A DNA stretch of 64,000 nt from an uncultured Verrucomicrobia subdivision 3 bacterium (GCA_937890005.1 CALBZA010000083.1:128222-192221), one strand, 5' to 3'; counted from the stretch's first letter, positions 33,819 through 41,884 are shown. Numbers and translations are program-made. The notes: generated by a model from the sequence alone, not told the origin.

Positions 33819-33850
33819 GGCCCTCTTCCGGTTTGAATGGAAGAGGGGCC
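33819..33850. repeat. Hairpin between sulfur-carrier and NIL genes
   Basis: GGCCCTCTTCC and GGAAGAGGGGCC pair over 11 bp with one bulge and a 9-nt loop. No U-tract follows in either direction. It may be an mRNA-processing or stability element that lowers NIL expression relative to the two upstream genes. Confidence 0.55.
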
Positions 33851-33871
33851 GGCATGCAGTTGAGTGAAATT

Positions 33872-34147
33872 CTAGCCTCCAGCAATTGCTGGAATGATGC
33901 TGATTTCGTCGCCGTCCTTCAGCTCGGTGTCTTTGTTCTTCAGGAAGCGGATGTCTTCCTCGTTCACATAGACATTCACGAAGCGGCGGACTTCGCCTTT
34001 TTCATCGACGAGACGCTCCTGAATTCCGGGAAACCGGTTTTGGAGTTCAGTGATCGCTTCGCCGATGGTCGCAGCCTGGATTTCGACCAGCTCTTCGTTG
34101 TTGGTCAACTTGCGGAGCGGAGTAGGGATTCGGACTTTCTTTGCCAT
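33872..34147 (-). CDS. MoaD/ThiS-like ubiquitin-fold sulfur carrier protein
   Basis: The 91-residue beta-grasp protein is of the MoaD/ThiS/CysO type: RIPTPLRKLTNNEELVEIQA, then GEAITELQNRFPGIQERLVD, NVYVNEEDIRFLKNKDTELK and the exposed C-terminus IIPAIAGG. The terminal Gly-Gly is the site that E1-like enzymes adenylate and convert to a thiocarboxylate. The gene starts 4 bp after the threonine-synthase-like gene, so the two are co-translated. It does not sit with molybdopterin or thiamine genes. The best parallel is CysO, which donates sulfur to the PLP enzyme CysM; here the partner would be the upstream PLP enzyme, by inference. No E1-like activator is in the window. Confidence 0.88.
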   Translation of the reverse strand: MAKKVRIPTPLRKLTNNEELVEIQAATIGEAITELQNRFPGIQERLVDEKGEVRRFVNVYVNEEDIRFLKNKDTELKDGDEISIIPAIAGG

Positions 34148-34151
34148 AAAA

Positions 34152-35423
34152 TTATGCGTTGACGGGTTTCACTTCATTCGCCACGAGCGCTTCAAATTCG
34201 CGCAGGCTCGGCTTGATTTCGCGCGGCTTGCCACAGTGACCATCGACCGCGTCAAGCGTTTTGAGGCCGTTGCCGGTGACGCAGATCACGGCGGAATCAT
34301 TCGGCCCGATCTTGCCGGACGCAATGAGCTTTTTCGTCACGCCGACTGTAACGCCGCCGGCCGTTTCGGCAAAGATGCCTTCAGTTTCAGCCAGCAGCCG
34401 GATCGCGTCGCGAATCTCGTCGTCGGTCACATCGTCAGCAGCTGCGGTGGTTTCCTTCATCACCTTCAGCGCATAGAAACCGTCCGCCGGGGTGCCGATC
34501 GCGAGTGACTTGGCGATCGTGTTTGGCTTCACCGGTTTGAAGAAGTCGAGTCCGGCTTTCTGCGCGGCGGAGATCGGCGAGCAACCGGTCGCCTGCGCGC
34601 CATGCACGTGAACTTCGCTTTCTTTCGCGAGACCGAGCTTCACCATTTCCTGATAACCCTTGTGAATCTTCGTCAGCAACGAGCCCGAAGCCATCGGCAC
34701 AATGGTGTGCTGTGGGATCTGCCAGCCGAGTTGTTCGACGATTTCATACGCCATGCTCTTTGAGCCTTCAGCGTAATATGGGCGCATGTTTACGTTGACG
34801 AATGCCCAGCCGAACTTGCCGGCGATCTCAGCGCAAAGCCGGTTTACTTCGTCGTAGTGCCCCTTGATCCCGATGACCTGGGCGCCGTAGATGAGCGAGT
34901 TGAGAATCTTGCCCTGCTCAAGGTCGGACGGAATGAAGACATACGCGCGGAGTCCGGCGGAAGCGGCGTTGGCGGCGACCGAATTTGCGAGGTTGCCGGT
35001 TGACGCGCAGGCCACCGTGGTGAAACCGAGTTCGCGCGCGCGGCTCAGAGCGACACTCACAACGCGATCCTTGAACGAAAGGGTGGGATAATTGACGGTG
35101 TCGTTCTTGACCCAGAGTTCGCGAATGCCGAGGCGCCTGGCCAGACGGTCCGCTTTCACGAGCGGAGTGAAGCCGACCTGTTGTCCGACCGTGGGCTGAC
35201 CTGCGACCGGGAGCAGTTCGCGATAGCGCCACATGCTTTTCGGGCGGGACTGGATGGCTTCGCGCGTCAGAGATTTCTTGATGTGATCGTAGTCGTAAAC
35301 GACTTCGAGCGGGCCGAAGTCGAATTCGCAGACGTGAGTGGCGGTGAGCGGGTATTCACGGCCGCACTCGCGGCACTTGAGCGCTCTCATGAAGTTCTCG
35401 GTCTTTTCCATAATCATTTTCAC
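34152..35423 (-). CDS. Threonine-synthase-like PLP enzyme under SAM riboswitch control
   Basis: The 423-residue fold-type-II PLP enzyme has a cysteine-bearing N-terminus (CRECGREYPLTATHVC; Cys17, Cys20 and Cys32, with only three clear ligands of a usual four), PLP-binding Lys118 in YPTLSFKDRVVSVAL, the CASTGNLANSVAANAA substrate loop, and QATGCSPISAAQKAG. By sequence it would be called threonine synthase, acting on O-phosphohomoserine. However, a separate, typical thrC lies at 53107, and this copy is controlled by a SAM riboswitch and coupled to a sulfur carrier. A role as homocysteine-forming, thiocarboxylate-using enzyme is therefore plausible. ATGs at 35423, 35411 and 35390 are possible starts; none has a clear ribosome site. 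Confidence 0.85.
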   Translation of the reverse strand: MKMIMEKTENFMRALKCRECGREYPLTATHVCEFDFGPLEVVYDYDHIKKSLTREAIQSRPKSMWRYRELLPVAGQPTVGQQVGFTPLVKADRLARRLGIRELWVKNDTVNYPTLSFKDRVVSVALSRARELGFTTVACASTGNLANSVAANAASAGLRAYVFIPSDLEQGKILNSLIYGAQVIGIKGHYDEVNRLCAEIAGKFGWAFVNVNMRPYYAEGSKSMAYEIVEQLGWQIPQHTIVPMASGSLLTKIHKGYQEMVKLGLAKESEVHVHGAQATGCSPISAAQKAGLDFFKPVKPNTIAKSLAIGTPADGFYALKVMKETTAAADDVTDDEIRDAIRLLAETEGIFAETAGGVTVGVTKKLIASGKIGPNDSAVICVTGNGLKTLDAVDGHCGKPREIKPSLREFEALVANEVKPVNA

Positions 35424-35509
35424 AGCGCCTGTTGCGGCGGTCCATAGCCGCCGCTTTGGCCATCAGGTATTCGGCGGTCACAGACCACCGCTACGGTTTG
35501 CGATTGGGG

Positions 35510-35543
35510 AAATAAAAAACCCCTTCTCGCGTGAGAAGAGGTT
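35510..35543 (-). terminator. SAM riboswitch expression-platform terminator
   Basis: Minus-strand AACCTCTTCTC-ACGC-GAGAAGGGGTT is followed by TTTTATTT: an 11-bp stem with one G-U pair and a U-tract. Its 5' arm CTCTTCTC (35533-35540) can instead pair perfectly with GAGAAGAG at 35560-35567, which overlaps the 3' side of aptamer P1. That gives the mutually exclusive antiterminator expected for SAM-I switches. Confidence 0.9.
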
Positions 35544-35564
35544 TCAAATTTTGCGCGTTCTCTT

Positions 35565-35678
35565 CTCATTTTCCTCCGACGAATCGGAGCTGGATTTGGC
35601 ACCTGGACATTGCACTTCGCGCTGCAACCGGTTGCCGTGGTTTCATCGGGCCAGTCCCTCAACCACTCTTTATGAGTT
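35565..35678 (-). ncRNA. SAM-I (S-box) riboswitch aptamer
   Basis: The transcript matches the S-box consensus in order: CTCAT (P1), AAAGAG, TTGAGGGACTGGCCCGATGAA, ACC/CGGCAACCGGT (P2 and pseudoknot partner), a P3 helix TTGCAGCGCGAAGTGCAA, GGTGCCAAATCCAGC, P4 CTCCGATTCGTCGGAG, then GAAAATGAGAAGAG closing P1. The segment order and the GGCCCGATGAA, GGTGCCAAATCC cores are the same as in Bacillus S-box leaders. Binding of S-adenosylmethionine should stabilise P1, free the terminator and shut off the three-gene operon. Confidence 0.93.
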
Positions 35679-35701
35679 CGTTGGTATCAACGAATGCGGA
35701 T

Positions 35702-35730
35702 AAATTGATTGGATGAGTCGAAGGTGTCAA
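35702..35730 (-). promoter_or_regulatory. Candidate sigma-70-type promoter of the SAM-riboswitch operon
   Basis: On the minus strand TTGACA (35725-35730) is a perfect -35 hexamer. With a 17-bp spacer the -10 position is CAATTT, a weak match. A start near 35695 would place the aptamer about 17 nt into the transcript. Confidence 0.4.
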
Positions 35731-35782
35731 ACGGTTTTTTCGTTTGCAAACGAGATTCAGTTTCAAATGTCGATTCAGCCCA

Positions 35783-35817
35783 ACAACTCAAAATTCAAAA
35801 TTCAAAATTCAAAACTC
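35783..35817 (-). repeat. Heptamer tandem repeat (AAAATTC), five units
   Basis: Units read ACAACTC, AAAATTC three times, AAAACTC. The array lies in the divergent region between the riboswitch operon promoter and the DUF2911 genes. Confidence 0.75.
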
Positions 35818-35898
35818 GAACCTGTCACGTGACGGCCTTGTAACCAATCCGCCAGCTCATCCCTCCTTAGCTAAATCAAATCCAACCCAGGAAATTAC

Positions 35899-36447
35899 AT
35901 GAAACGTTTGCTCAACCTCGTCGTCTCGGCAGCAATACTTCTAAGCGCGGCTGGCAGCTTCGCGCAGCAGAAACGGGTCAGCCCTCCCGATGTCACCGGA
36001 GCTGTCATCGATGGCAACCGGGTCACAGTGTATTATGCACGCCCTTCGATAAAAAATCCGCGCAACCAGGAGGATCGAAAAATCTGGGGTGGACTGGTTC
36101 CCTACGGCAGGGTCTGGCGGCTCGGTGCCAATGAAGCGACGCTGCTGACCACGCAAAAAGAGATCACGTTTGGCGAAACAACGGTGCCGGCGGGTGCCTA
36201 CACATTGTTCCTGCTTCCGAAGGAAGACGGTTCGTCGCAGCTCATCATCAACAAACAGATCGGTCAATGGGGAACGCAGCACGACCCGAAGCAGGACCTG
36301 GCGCGCATTGATCTGAAGAAGGAGACACTGGAAAAGCCGGTTGAACAATTCACCCTGTCGATTGAGCGGAATCCGGCCGGTGGTGGTCTGTTGAAGGTGG
36401 CGTGGGAGAACGTCCAGTTCTCCACGGCATTTGCAGTTCAGAAATAA
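35899..36447 (+). CDS. DUF2911 exported protein
   Basis: The 182-residue protein has a signal peptide (MKRLLNLVVSAAILLSAAGS) with a likely cleavage near SFAQQ. The mature part fits DUF2911: VTVYYARPSIKNP, KIWGGLVPYGRVWRLGANEA, and TVPAGAYTLFLLP. The family is widespread in Bacteroidota and relatives, is presumably periplasmic, and has no known function. Its stop overlaps an ATG of the next frame (TAATG), and a second DUF2911 gene follows at once, so the pair looks like a tandem duplication in one operon. Confidence 0.85.
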   Translation: MKRLLNLVVSAAILLSAAGSFAQQKRVSPPDVTGAVIDGNRVTVYYARPSIKNPRNQEDRKIWGGLVPYGRVWRLGANEATLLTTQKEITFGETTVPAGAYTLFLLPKEDGSSQLIINKQIGQWGTQHDPKQDLARIDLKKETLEKPVEQFTLSIERNPAGGGLLKVAWENVQFSTAFAVQK

Positions 36448-36473
36448 TGGATAACAATACGCGCACAAAATCT

Positions 36474-37331
36474 ATGAACAAGAAACTGATCCTTTCATGT
36501 CTTCTGGCAGCCGGCGCAGGGCTGCTGGCCGTCAACGCGTCCGCACAACCTCAGCAACGCATTGAATTTCCCGCCGCAAGCCCGGCGCAAACCCTCAAGC
36601 AGCGGGTCGGTCTGACGGATATCGAAATCGTCTATTCCCGTCCCAGCGTCAAAGGACGCAAGATCTTCGGCGGTCTCGTGTCCAACGGCGAGGTCTGGCG
36701 CACCGGCGCAAACAACGCCACCACGATTTCATTCAGCACGCCGGTCAAAATCAACGGCTCGGATGTTCCCGCCGGAAAGTATGGTCTGTTCACCATTCCG
36801 GGTGAGAACGAATGGACTGTGATCATCAGCAAAGGATCGCAGCAGTGGGGTTCGTATCGTTATGACGAGAAGGACGATCTCGTTCGGGTGAAAGCCAAGC
36901 CCGAAAAGCTTTCACAAGCGGTTGAAACGTTCACGATCGACATCAATGACCTTCGCGACGACTCTGCCACGCTGAATCTTATCTGGGAAAAAATCCGCGT
37001 GCCGGTGAAACTGCAGGTCGATCTGACGCAATTGAAGGCACAGATCGAACAGGTGATGGCCTCCAATGACGAACGCAAGCCCTACTTCCAGGCTGCGGCG
37101 TTCTATCACGACCACAACATCGACATGAAGAAGGCGAAGGAATGGGTCGATGCCGCGGTTGCCGAGCGTGAAGCGTTCTACATCGTGCATCTCAAGGCCA
37201 AGATTCTTGCAAAGCTGGGCGACAAGGAAGGCGCGATCGCAGCGGCGAAACGTTCCACTGAACTCGCGAAGGAGGCGAAGGACAGTGGTTATGTGAAGCT
37301 GAACGAAGATCTGATTGCCAGCCTGAAGTAG
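36474..37331 (+). CDS. DUF2911 exported protein with helical C-terminal extension
   Basis: The 285-residue protein has a signal peptide (KKLILSCLLAAGAGLLAVNA, cleavage near SAQ) and a DUF2911 domain (IEIVYSRPSVKGRKIFGGLV, GEVWRTGANNATT, VPAGKYGLFTIPG). After about residue 180 a helical region with TPR-like character follows (MKKAKEWVDAAVAEREAFYI, LKAKILAKLGDKEGAIAAAK), absent from the smaller paralogue upstream. The ATG at 36474 places the signal peptide at the very N-terminus; an ATG at 36447 overlapping the upstream stop is possible. Function is unknown. Confidence 0.85.
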   Translation: MNKKLILSCLLAAGAGLLAVNASAQPQQRIEFPAASPAQTLKQRVGLTDIEIVYSRPSVKGRKIFGGLVSNGEVWRTGANNATTISFSTPVKINGSDVPAGKYGLFTIPGENEWTVIISKGSQQWGSYRYDEKDDLVRVKAKPEKLSQAVETFTIDINDLRDDSATLNLIWEKIRVPVKLQVDLTQLKAQIEQVMASNDERKPYFQAAAFYHDHNIDMKKAKEWVDAAVAEREAFYIVHLKAKILAKLGDKEGAIAAAKRSTELAKEAKDSGYVKLNEDLIASLK

Positions 37332-37347
37332 GAGTCGGCATTCACGA

Positions 37348-37389
37348 GGCAGGCTTTCGAGCCTGCCGGTTCGCCGGCGTTCAAGCCGG
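37348..37389. repeat. Double hairpin (REP-like) between DUF2911 and PIG-L genes
   Basis: GGCAGGCT-TTCG-AGCCTGCC is a perfect 8-bp stem closed by a UUCG tetraloop; CCGGC-GTTCAA-GCCGG follows 7 nt later. Such paired hairpins are typical of dispersed REP-like elements and could act as a weak terminator for the DUF2911 pair. Confidence 0.6.
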
Positions 37390-37404
37390 TGTTCCGAATC
37401 TCCC

Positions 37405-39984
37405 ATGTACATTCCACTCTTTCGTGATTGGATGTCAGCTGCTGCGGGTTTGATCCGAGCGGTTGCACATCTGAAATTTGAGCAGTGCGGCGGCGCAGCT
37501 TTTCCTTTGTGGGCAAGGTCGAGCCGCTGCTCCGCTCGCACCTTATTTGCGACATTGAAACTTCCAACGTTCTTGCTCTTCGCGGCCACAGTGGCCGTAC
37601 AAACGAATGCGAAGGCGCAAACAACTCCGGCCGCTGTGTTCCAGGAACTGCGCAGTTTCGAAAACATGGGCACGGTTCTCTACGTTGCCGCGCATCCGGA
37701 CGACGAGAACACGCAATTGATCGCGTATCTGGCGCGCGGAAAGAACTATCGCACCGCTTACCTTTCCCTCACTCGCGGGGATGGTGGCCAGAATGTGCTG
37801 GGGTCGGATTTTGACGAACGACTGGGTGTCGCACGCACTCAGGAACTGCTTGCGGCGCGCAGGCTGGATGGTGGACGCCAGTTCTTCACCCGTGCGATCG
37901 ATTTCGGATTTTCCAAGGACTACGAGGAAACGCTTCGAATCTGGAACAAGGAGGAAGTTCTTGAGGACATGGTCCGCATTATTCGTCATTTCCAGCCGGA
38001 CGTGATCATCACCCGCTTTTCACCGCAACCCGGCGGCACGCATGGACACCACACCGCCTCGGCGGTTCTGGCGCGTGAAGCGTTCAAACTGGCCGGCGAT
38101 CCGAATGCCTATCCCGACCAGCTCAAGACATTGAAGCCGTGGCAGCCCAGGCGCGTTTTCATGAACCGCTGGGGAGGCGGAAATGAAGGACTGCAGATGC
38201 AGATCGGCGGAACAGATCCCGTTTCCGGAACTTCACTGATGGACCTGGCGAATCGCAGCCGGGCGATGCACAAGACGCAGGGCTTCGACAATTTTGGCGG
38301 TCGCGGTGGCGGGCCCACGCGCTCGGAGAATCTTCAGTTGCTCGACGGCGAGCCGGCGACAAGTGATTTCATGGAGGGCGTCGATACCACGTGGAACCGC
38401 GTTGAAGGCGGCGCTGAGGTTGCGCGGCTTACGGCGGAAGCGATCTCCGGCTTCGATTCCAACAATCTCGCCGCAAATGTTCCCGCTTTGCTGAAAGTGC
38501 ATGCCGCACTCAAATCGCTTCCGAAGAATCCGGTCGTCGATGAAAAACGTGAACAGCTCGATCGCATTGTTGCCGCCTGTCTGGGCTTGAATGCACGGAC
38601 GATGATTGCTTCCGCTGAAGCAGTGCCCGGCGAAAAGCTGAGAATGAAGCACGTGGTCGAAGTCAAATCTGAAGTTCCCGTGCGCTGGATTGCCTCATCG
38701 TTTGGCGGGAAAACTTTCCAGCTGAACGTTCCGTTCAATTCAAAGAAGCCGGTCGAACGTGAATCCACATATGCAATTCCGGAGAGCATGCCGTTCACGC
38801 ACCCATATTGGCTGCGATCCGAGCGCGGCACCGGAATGTTCCGCGTCGATGATCTTTCATTGATCGTTGAACCCGAGAATCCCCCGGCGATTCCGATACA
38901 GCACACTTTTGAGGTCAAAGGCCAGACGATCGTTCTGCGTGACGAACCGATGCAGGAGGGCGGAGTTGACGGAGGCGGTCGCTCGCTGGATGTGATCCCG
39001 CCGGTTTCATTGTCGTTCGGTTCCAGTGTTGCGGTTTTCGTGCCGGGATCGACACGCGAGCTGGATGTCGAACTCGTTGCATTCCGCGATGGTCTTTCTG
39101 GAACGGTTGAACTCGAAGTGCCGAAAAGCTGGAAGGTTTCACCGGCGAAACAGACGTTCAAACTCGCGACACGCGACCAACGTCAGTCGGTGAAGTTCAC
39201 TGTCACTGCCCCGGCAGAGATCAGTTCGGCGAGGATCGTTGCGCGGGCGGATGTAGGCGGAAAAACCTATCGGAACCAACGCGTTGAAGTGCGATACGGC
39301 CACCTGCCTTTGCAACTGCTGCATCCTGAAGCGGCGATCAAGGCGGTGAACATGGAGCTTTCCGTCCGCGCGAGGAAGGTCGGTTACATTCCTGGAGCAG
39401 GAGACGACATTCCTGCGGCGCTGCGTCAGATGGGTTGCAGCGTGACTGTTCTGAACCAGCCGACATTGACTGCTGCGGAACTATCGGGATTGGACGCGGT
39501 GGTGATCGGTGTTCGCGCGTTGAATGTACGCTCGGAATTGCTCAAACAGATGCCGGCGCTCACTGAATTTGTTGAAGGCGGCGGCACGCTGGTGGTGCAG
39601 TACAATCAGCCGGAACGAGATGGTTTTGGCGATCTGCTCGATGTTCGCATCACGCGCGACCGGGTGACGGATGAATCGGCTGAGATCAAGGTGCTGGCGC
39701 GGGAGCATCCGGTGTTGAATTCACCGAACAGAATCGCGCAATCCGATTTCGACGGCTGGGTTCAGGAACGCGGCCTTTATTTTCCCAATCAATGGAATGA
39801 AAAGTTCACGCCGATCCTGGCGTGCGGCGATCCTGGCGAGAAACCACTTGAAGGCGGATTGCTTGTGGCGCGGCGCGGGAAAGGTCATGTCGTTTACACG
39901 AGCCTGTCCTTTTTCCGTCAGTTGCCGGCCGGCGTGCCCGGTGGCTACCGCCTGTTTGCAAACCTGATTTCTCTCGGCAAATGA
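37405..39984 (+). CDS. Large exported PIG-L-type deacetylase
   Basis: The frame encodes 859 residues. The zinc-dependent de-N-acetylase domain starts at about residue 90 with YVAAHPDDENTQLIAYLARG; GTHGHHTASAVLAREAF supplies the further zinc-site histidines. A long C-terminal part (about 400-859) is beta-rich and ends in a ThuA/glutamine-amidotransferase-like segment (VVIGVRALNVRSELLKQMP). A hydrophobic stretch, LPTFLLFAATVAVQ, just before TNAKAQ is probably the signal peptide, so the true start may be downstream of 37405, for example a TTG at 37555. The stop overlaps the next small gene (ATGA). It shares a family with BshB1 further along the cluster, but its substrate is unknown. Confidence 0.8.
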   Translation: MYIPLFRDWMSAAAGLIRAVAHLKFEQCGGAAFPLWARSSRCSARTLFATLKLPTFLLFAATVAVQTNAKAQTTPAAVFQELRSFENMGTVLYVAAHPDDENTQLIAYLARGKNYRTAYLSLTRGDGGQNVLGSDFDERLGVARTQELLAARRLDGGRQFFTRAIDFGFSKDYEETLRIWNKEEVLEDMVRIIRHFQPDVIITRFSPQPGGTHGHHTASAVLAREAFKLAGDPNAYPDQLKTLKPWQPRRVFMNRWGGGNEGLQMQIGGTDPVSGTSLMDLANRSRAMHKTQGFDNFGGRGGGPTRSENLQLLDGEPATSDFMEGVDTTWNRVEGGAEVARLTAEAISGFDSNNLAANVPALLKVHAALKSLPKNPVVDEKREQLDRIVAACLGLNARTMIASAEAVPGEKLRMKHVVEVKSEVPVRWIASSFGGKTFQLNVPFNSKKPVERESTYAIPESMPFTHPYWLRSERGTGMFRVDDLSLIVEPENPPAIPIQHTFEVKGQTIVLRDEPMQEGGVDGGGRSLDVIPPVSLSFGSSVAVFVPGSTRELDVELVAFRDGLSGTVELEVPKSWKVSPAKQTFKLATRDQRQSVKFTVTAPAEISSARIVARADVGGKTYRNQRVEVRYGHLPLQLLHPEAAIKAVNMELSVRARKVGYIPGAGDDIPAALRQMGCSVTVLNQPTLTAAELSGLDAVVIGVRALNVRSELLKQMPALTEFVEGGGTLVVQYNQPERDGFGDLLDVRITRDRVTDESAEIKVLAREHPVLNSPNRIAQSDFDGWVQERGLYFPNQWNEKFTPILACGDPGEKPLEGGLLVARRGKGHVVYTSLSFFRQLPAGVPGGYRLFANLISLGK

Positions 39985-40160
39985 GCGACACGAACACTCA
40001 ATCTTCCAGCGGGCGTGTCCCCGAAAATGAACAGGATCGAATCGATGAAGATCCGCAGGTTCCCGGCTTTCGATCCTGGCGCGGTGTTTACATTTTCGTC
40101 CTGGCGTTCTTCGTGGCGGTCGTGGTGCTGCTGACGTTGTTTTCGCGGCACTACGCATGA
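39981..40160 (+). CDS. Small single-pass membrane protein
   Basis: The 59-residue product has an acidic, polar N-terminus (SDTNTQSSSGRVPENEQDRI) and one transmembrane helix (VYIFVLAFFVAVVVLLTLF) with a short basic tail (SRHYA). Both ends overlap neighbours: ATGA with the PIG-L stop at 39981 and ATGA with the symporter start at 40157. Such double coupling supports a real gene. By position it could be an accessory subunit of the symporter; there is no recognised family. Confidence 0.7.
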   Translation: MSDTNTQSSSGRVPENEQDRIDEDPQVPGFRSWRGVYIFVLAFFVAVVVLLTLFSRHYA

Positions 40161-41884
40161 ACACCTTTGACTGGATCGTTCTGCTCGGAACGATGATCGG
40201 CATCGCCGCCTATGGAGCGTGGCACACGCGCCATACGAATCATCTCGACACCTACCTGAAGGGCAGCAAGACAACGCGCTGGGGAACGATCGGCATTTCC
40301 GTCATGGCCACGCAGGCCAGCGCGATCACGTTTCTTTCAATTCCGGGGCAGGGCTTCGAAAGCGGGATCGGTTTCGTGCAAAACTACTTTGGCCTGCCGC
40401 TCGCAATGATCATTGTTTGTGCCGTTTTTCTTCCGATCTACCGCAAGCTCGGGGTTTATACGGCGTATGAATATCTTGGCAGCCGGTTTGATGCAAAGAC
40501 GCGGCTGTTAGGTGCCGGGCTGTTCCTGCTTCAGCGCGGTGTGGCGGCGGGGGTGACGATCTACGCGCCGGCAATCATTCTCGCGACCGTCCTGGGCTGG
40601 CGTCTCGACATGACGGTTGTTGGCATCGGGGTTCTGGTCATCGTTTACACGGTCACGGGCGGCAGCGAGGCGGTGAGTCTCACGCAGAAGTTCCAGATGG
40701 GAATCATCTTTGTCGGAATGGTGACGGCGTTCATTCTCCTGATCTTTCGACTGCCGGAGGGACTCGGCTTCAACGAAGCCGCACATGTCGCGGGTGCGAT
40801 GGGCAAGCTTCAGGCAGTGGATTATTCATTCGATCCGGAGAAGCGTTACACGCTCTGGAGCGGCCTCTTCGGAGGACTCTTTCTTTCGCTTTCGTACTTT
40901 GGGACGGACCAGTCGCAGGTGCAGCGTTACATCGGAGGCGCGGCACTGCGCGAGGGGCGGCTTGGTTTGATGTTCAATGCTGTGATGAAGGTTCCGATGC
41001 AATTTTTCATCCTGTTGATCGGTGCGCTCCTGTTTGTCTTCTACCAGTTTCAACCTGCACCGGTGTTCTACAATCGTGTCGAATGGCAGCGTCATGCCAA
41101 TGGTCCAAACGGAGCCGAGTTTCGCGCGATTGAAGAAAGGCACGCCCAGCTGCATGCAGCGAAACAGGAGACGATCCGGGCGTGGCTCGAAGTGCGGCAT
41201 CATTCCGACGCTGCCGTTCAGCTGGCAGCGCGAGAAGCCATGCAAGCCGCAGAAGCCGAGACGCAGGCGATTCGAAAGGAAGCGAAGGATCTTCTGCTCA
41301 AGCATGACCCGCGCGCGAAGGTGAAGGATTCGGACTACATCTTCATCGGATTCATTCTCGAACAGATGCCGCACGGGGCAATCGGTTTGCTGGTCGCGGT
41401 GATGTTCTCGGCGGCATTGTCTTCAAAGGCCGGAGAACTCAATGCGCTGGGCACCACGACGACGATCGATCTCTGGCGACAGTTCCGGCCGCTGGCCGCG
41501 CATGACGAGCGAAGGAATGTTCGCGTGGCTAAATGGTGGACGGCGATTTGGGGACTGGTGGCGATCGCCTTTGCACTCTATGCAGGCCTTGCGGAAAATC
41601 TCATCGAGGCGATCAACATCATTGGTTCGATCTTCTATGGTGTGGTGCTCGGGATATTTCTGGTGGCGTTCTTCATCAAGCGCGTGGGCGGCACCGCGGT
41701 GTTCTGGGGGGCGGTTGTTTCGCAGACGGCGATTTTCGTCATCTACTTCCTGCGGCTGCGATTCCCGGTGCTCGATTTTTCCTATCTCTGGTACAACGTC
41801 ATCGGCTGCGCCGGATGCGTTGTGTTGGCGGTGCTGATTCAATTGATGATCAATCTCGGTGGAGGGAAAGGGAGGACCGCTTGA
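40157..41884 (+). CDS. Sodium:solute symporter (SSS/SLC5 family)
   Basis: The 575-residue inner-membrane protein has about 13 transmembrane helices. GTIGISVMATQASAITFLSI and GFVQNYFGLPLAMIIVCAVF match the SSS core, and YTVTGGSEAVSLTQKFQMGI is the family signature region in helix 5. A long hydrophilic, probably helical insertion (about residues 310-395, rich in Ala, Glu and Gln) separates two later helices. The substrate is unknown. It is coupled to the 59-residue membrane gene and followed by the bacillithiol genes, so it may import a sugar or amino acid used there. Confidence 0.9.
   Translation: MNTFDWIVLLGTMIGIAAYGAWHTRHTNHLDTYLKGSKTTRWGTIGISVMATQASAITFLSIPGQGFESGIGFVQNYFGLPLAMIIVCAVFLPIYRKLGVYTAYEYLGSRFDAKTRLLGAGLFLLQRGVAAGVTIYAPAIILATVLGWRLDMTVVGIGVLVIVYTVTGGSEAVSLTQKFQMGIIFVGMVTAFILLIFRLPEGLGFNEAAHVAGAMGKLQAVDYSFDPEKRYTLWSGLFGGLFLSLSYFGTDQSQVQRYIGGAALREGRLGLMFNAVMKVPMQFFILLIGALLFVFYQFQPAPVFYNRVEWQRHANGPNGAEFRAIEERHAQLHAAKQETIRAWLEVRHHSDAAVQLAAREAMQAAEAETQAIRKEAKDLLLKHDPRAKVKDSDYIFIGFILEQMPHGAIGLLVAVMFSAALSSKAGELNALGTTTTIDLWRQFRPLAAHDERRNVRVAKWWTAIWGLVAIAFALYAGLAENLIEAINIIGSIFYGVVLGIFLVAFFIKRVGGTAVFWGAVVSQTAIFVIYFLRLRFPVLDFSYLWYNVIGCAGCVVLAVLIQLMINLGGGKGRTA

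Noticed and set aside
35600..35630. TGGCACC...TTGCA resembling a sigma-54 promoter on the plus strand ahead of the DUF2911 genes
   Set aside because: The spacing is two bases too long and the sequence is part of the conserved SAM aptamer on the other strand.
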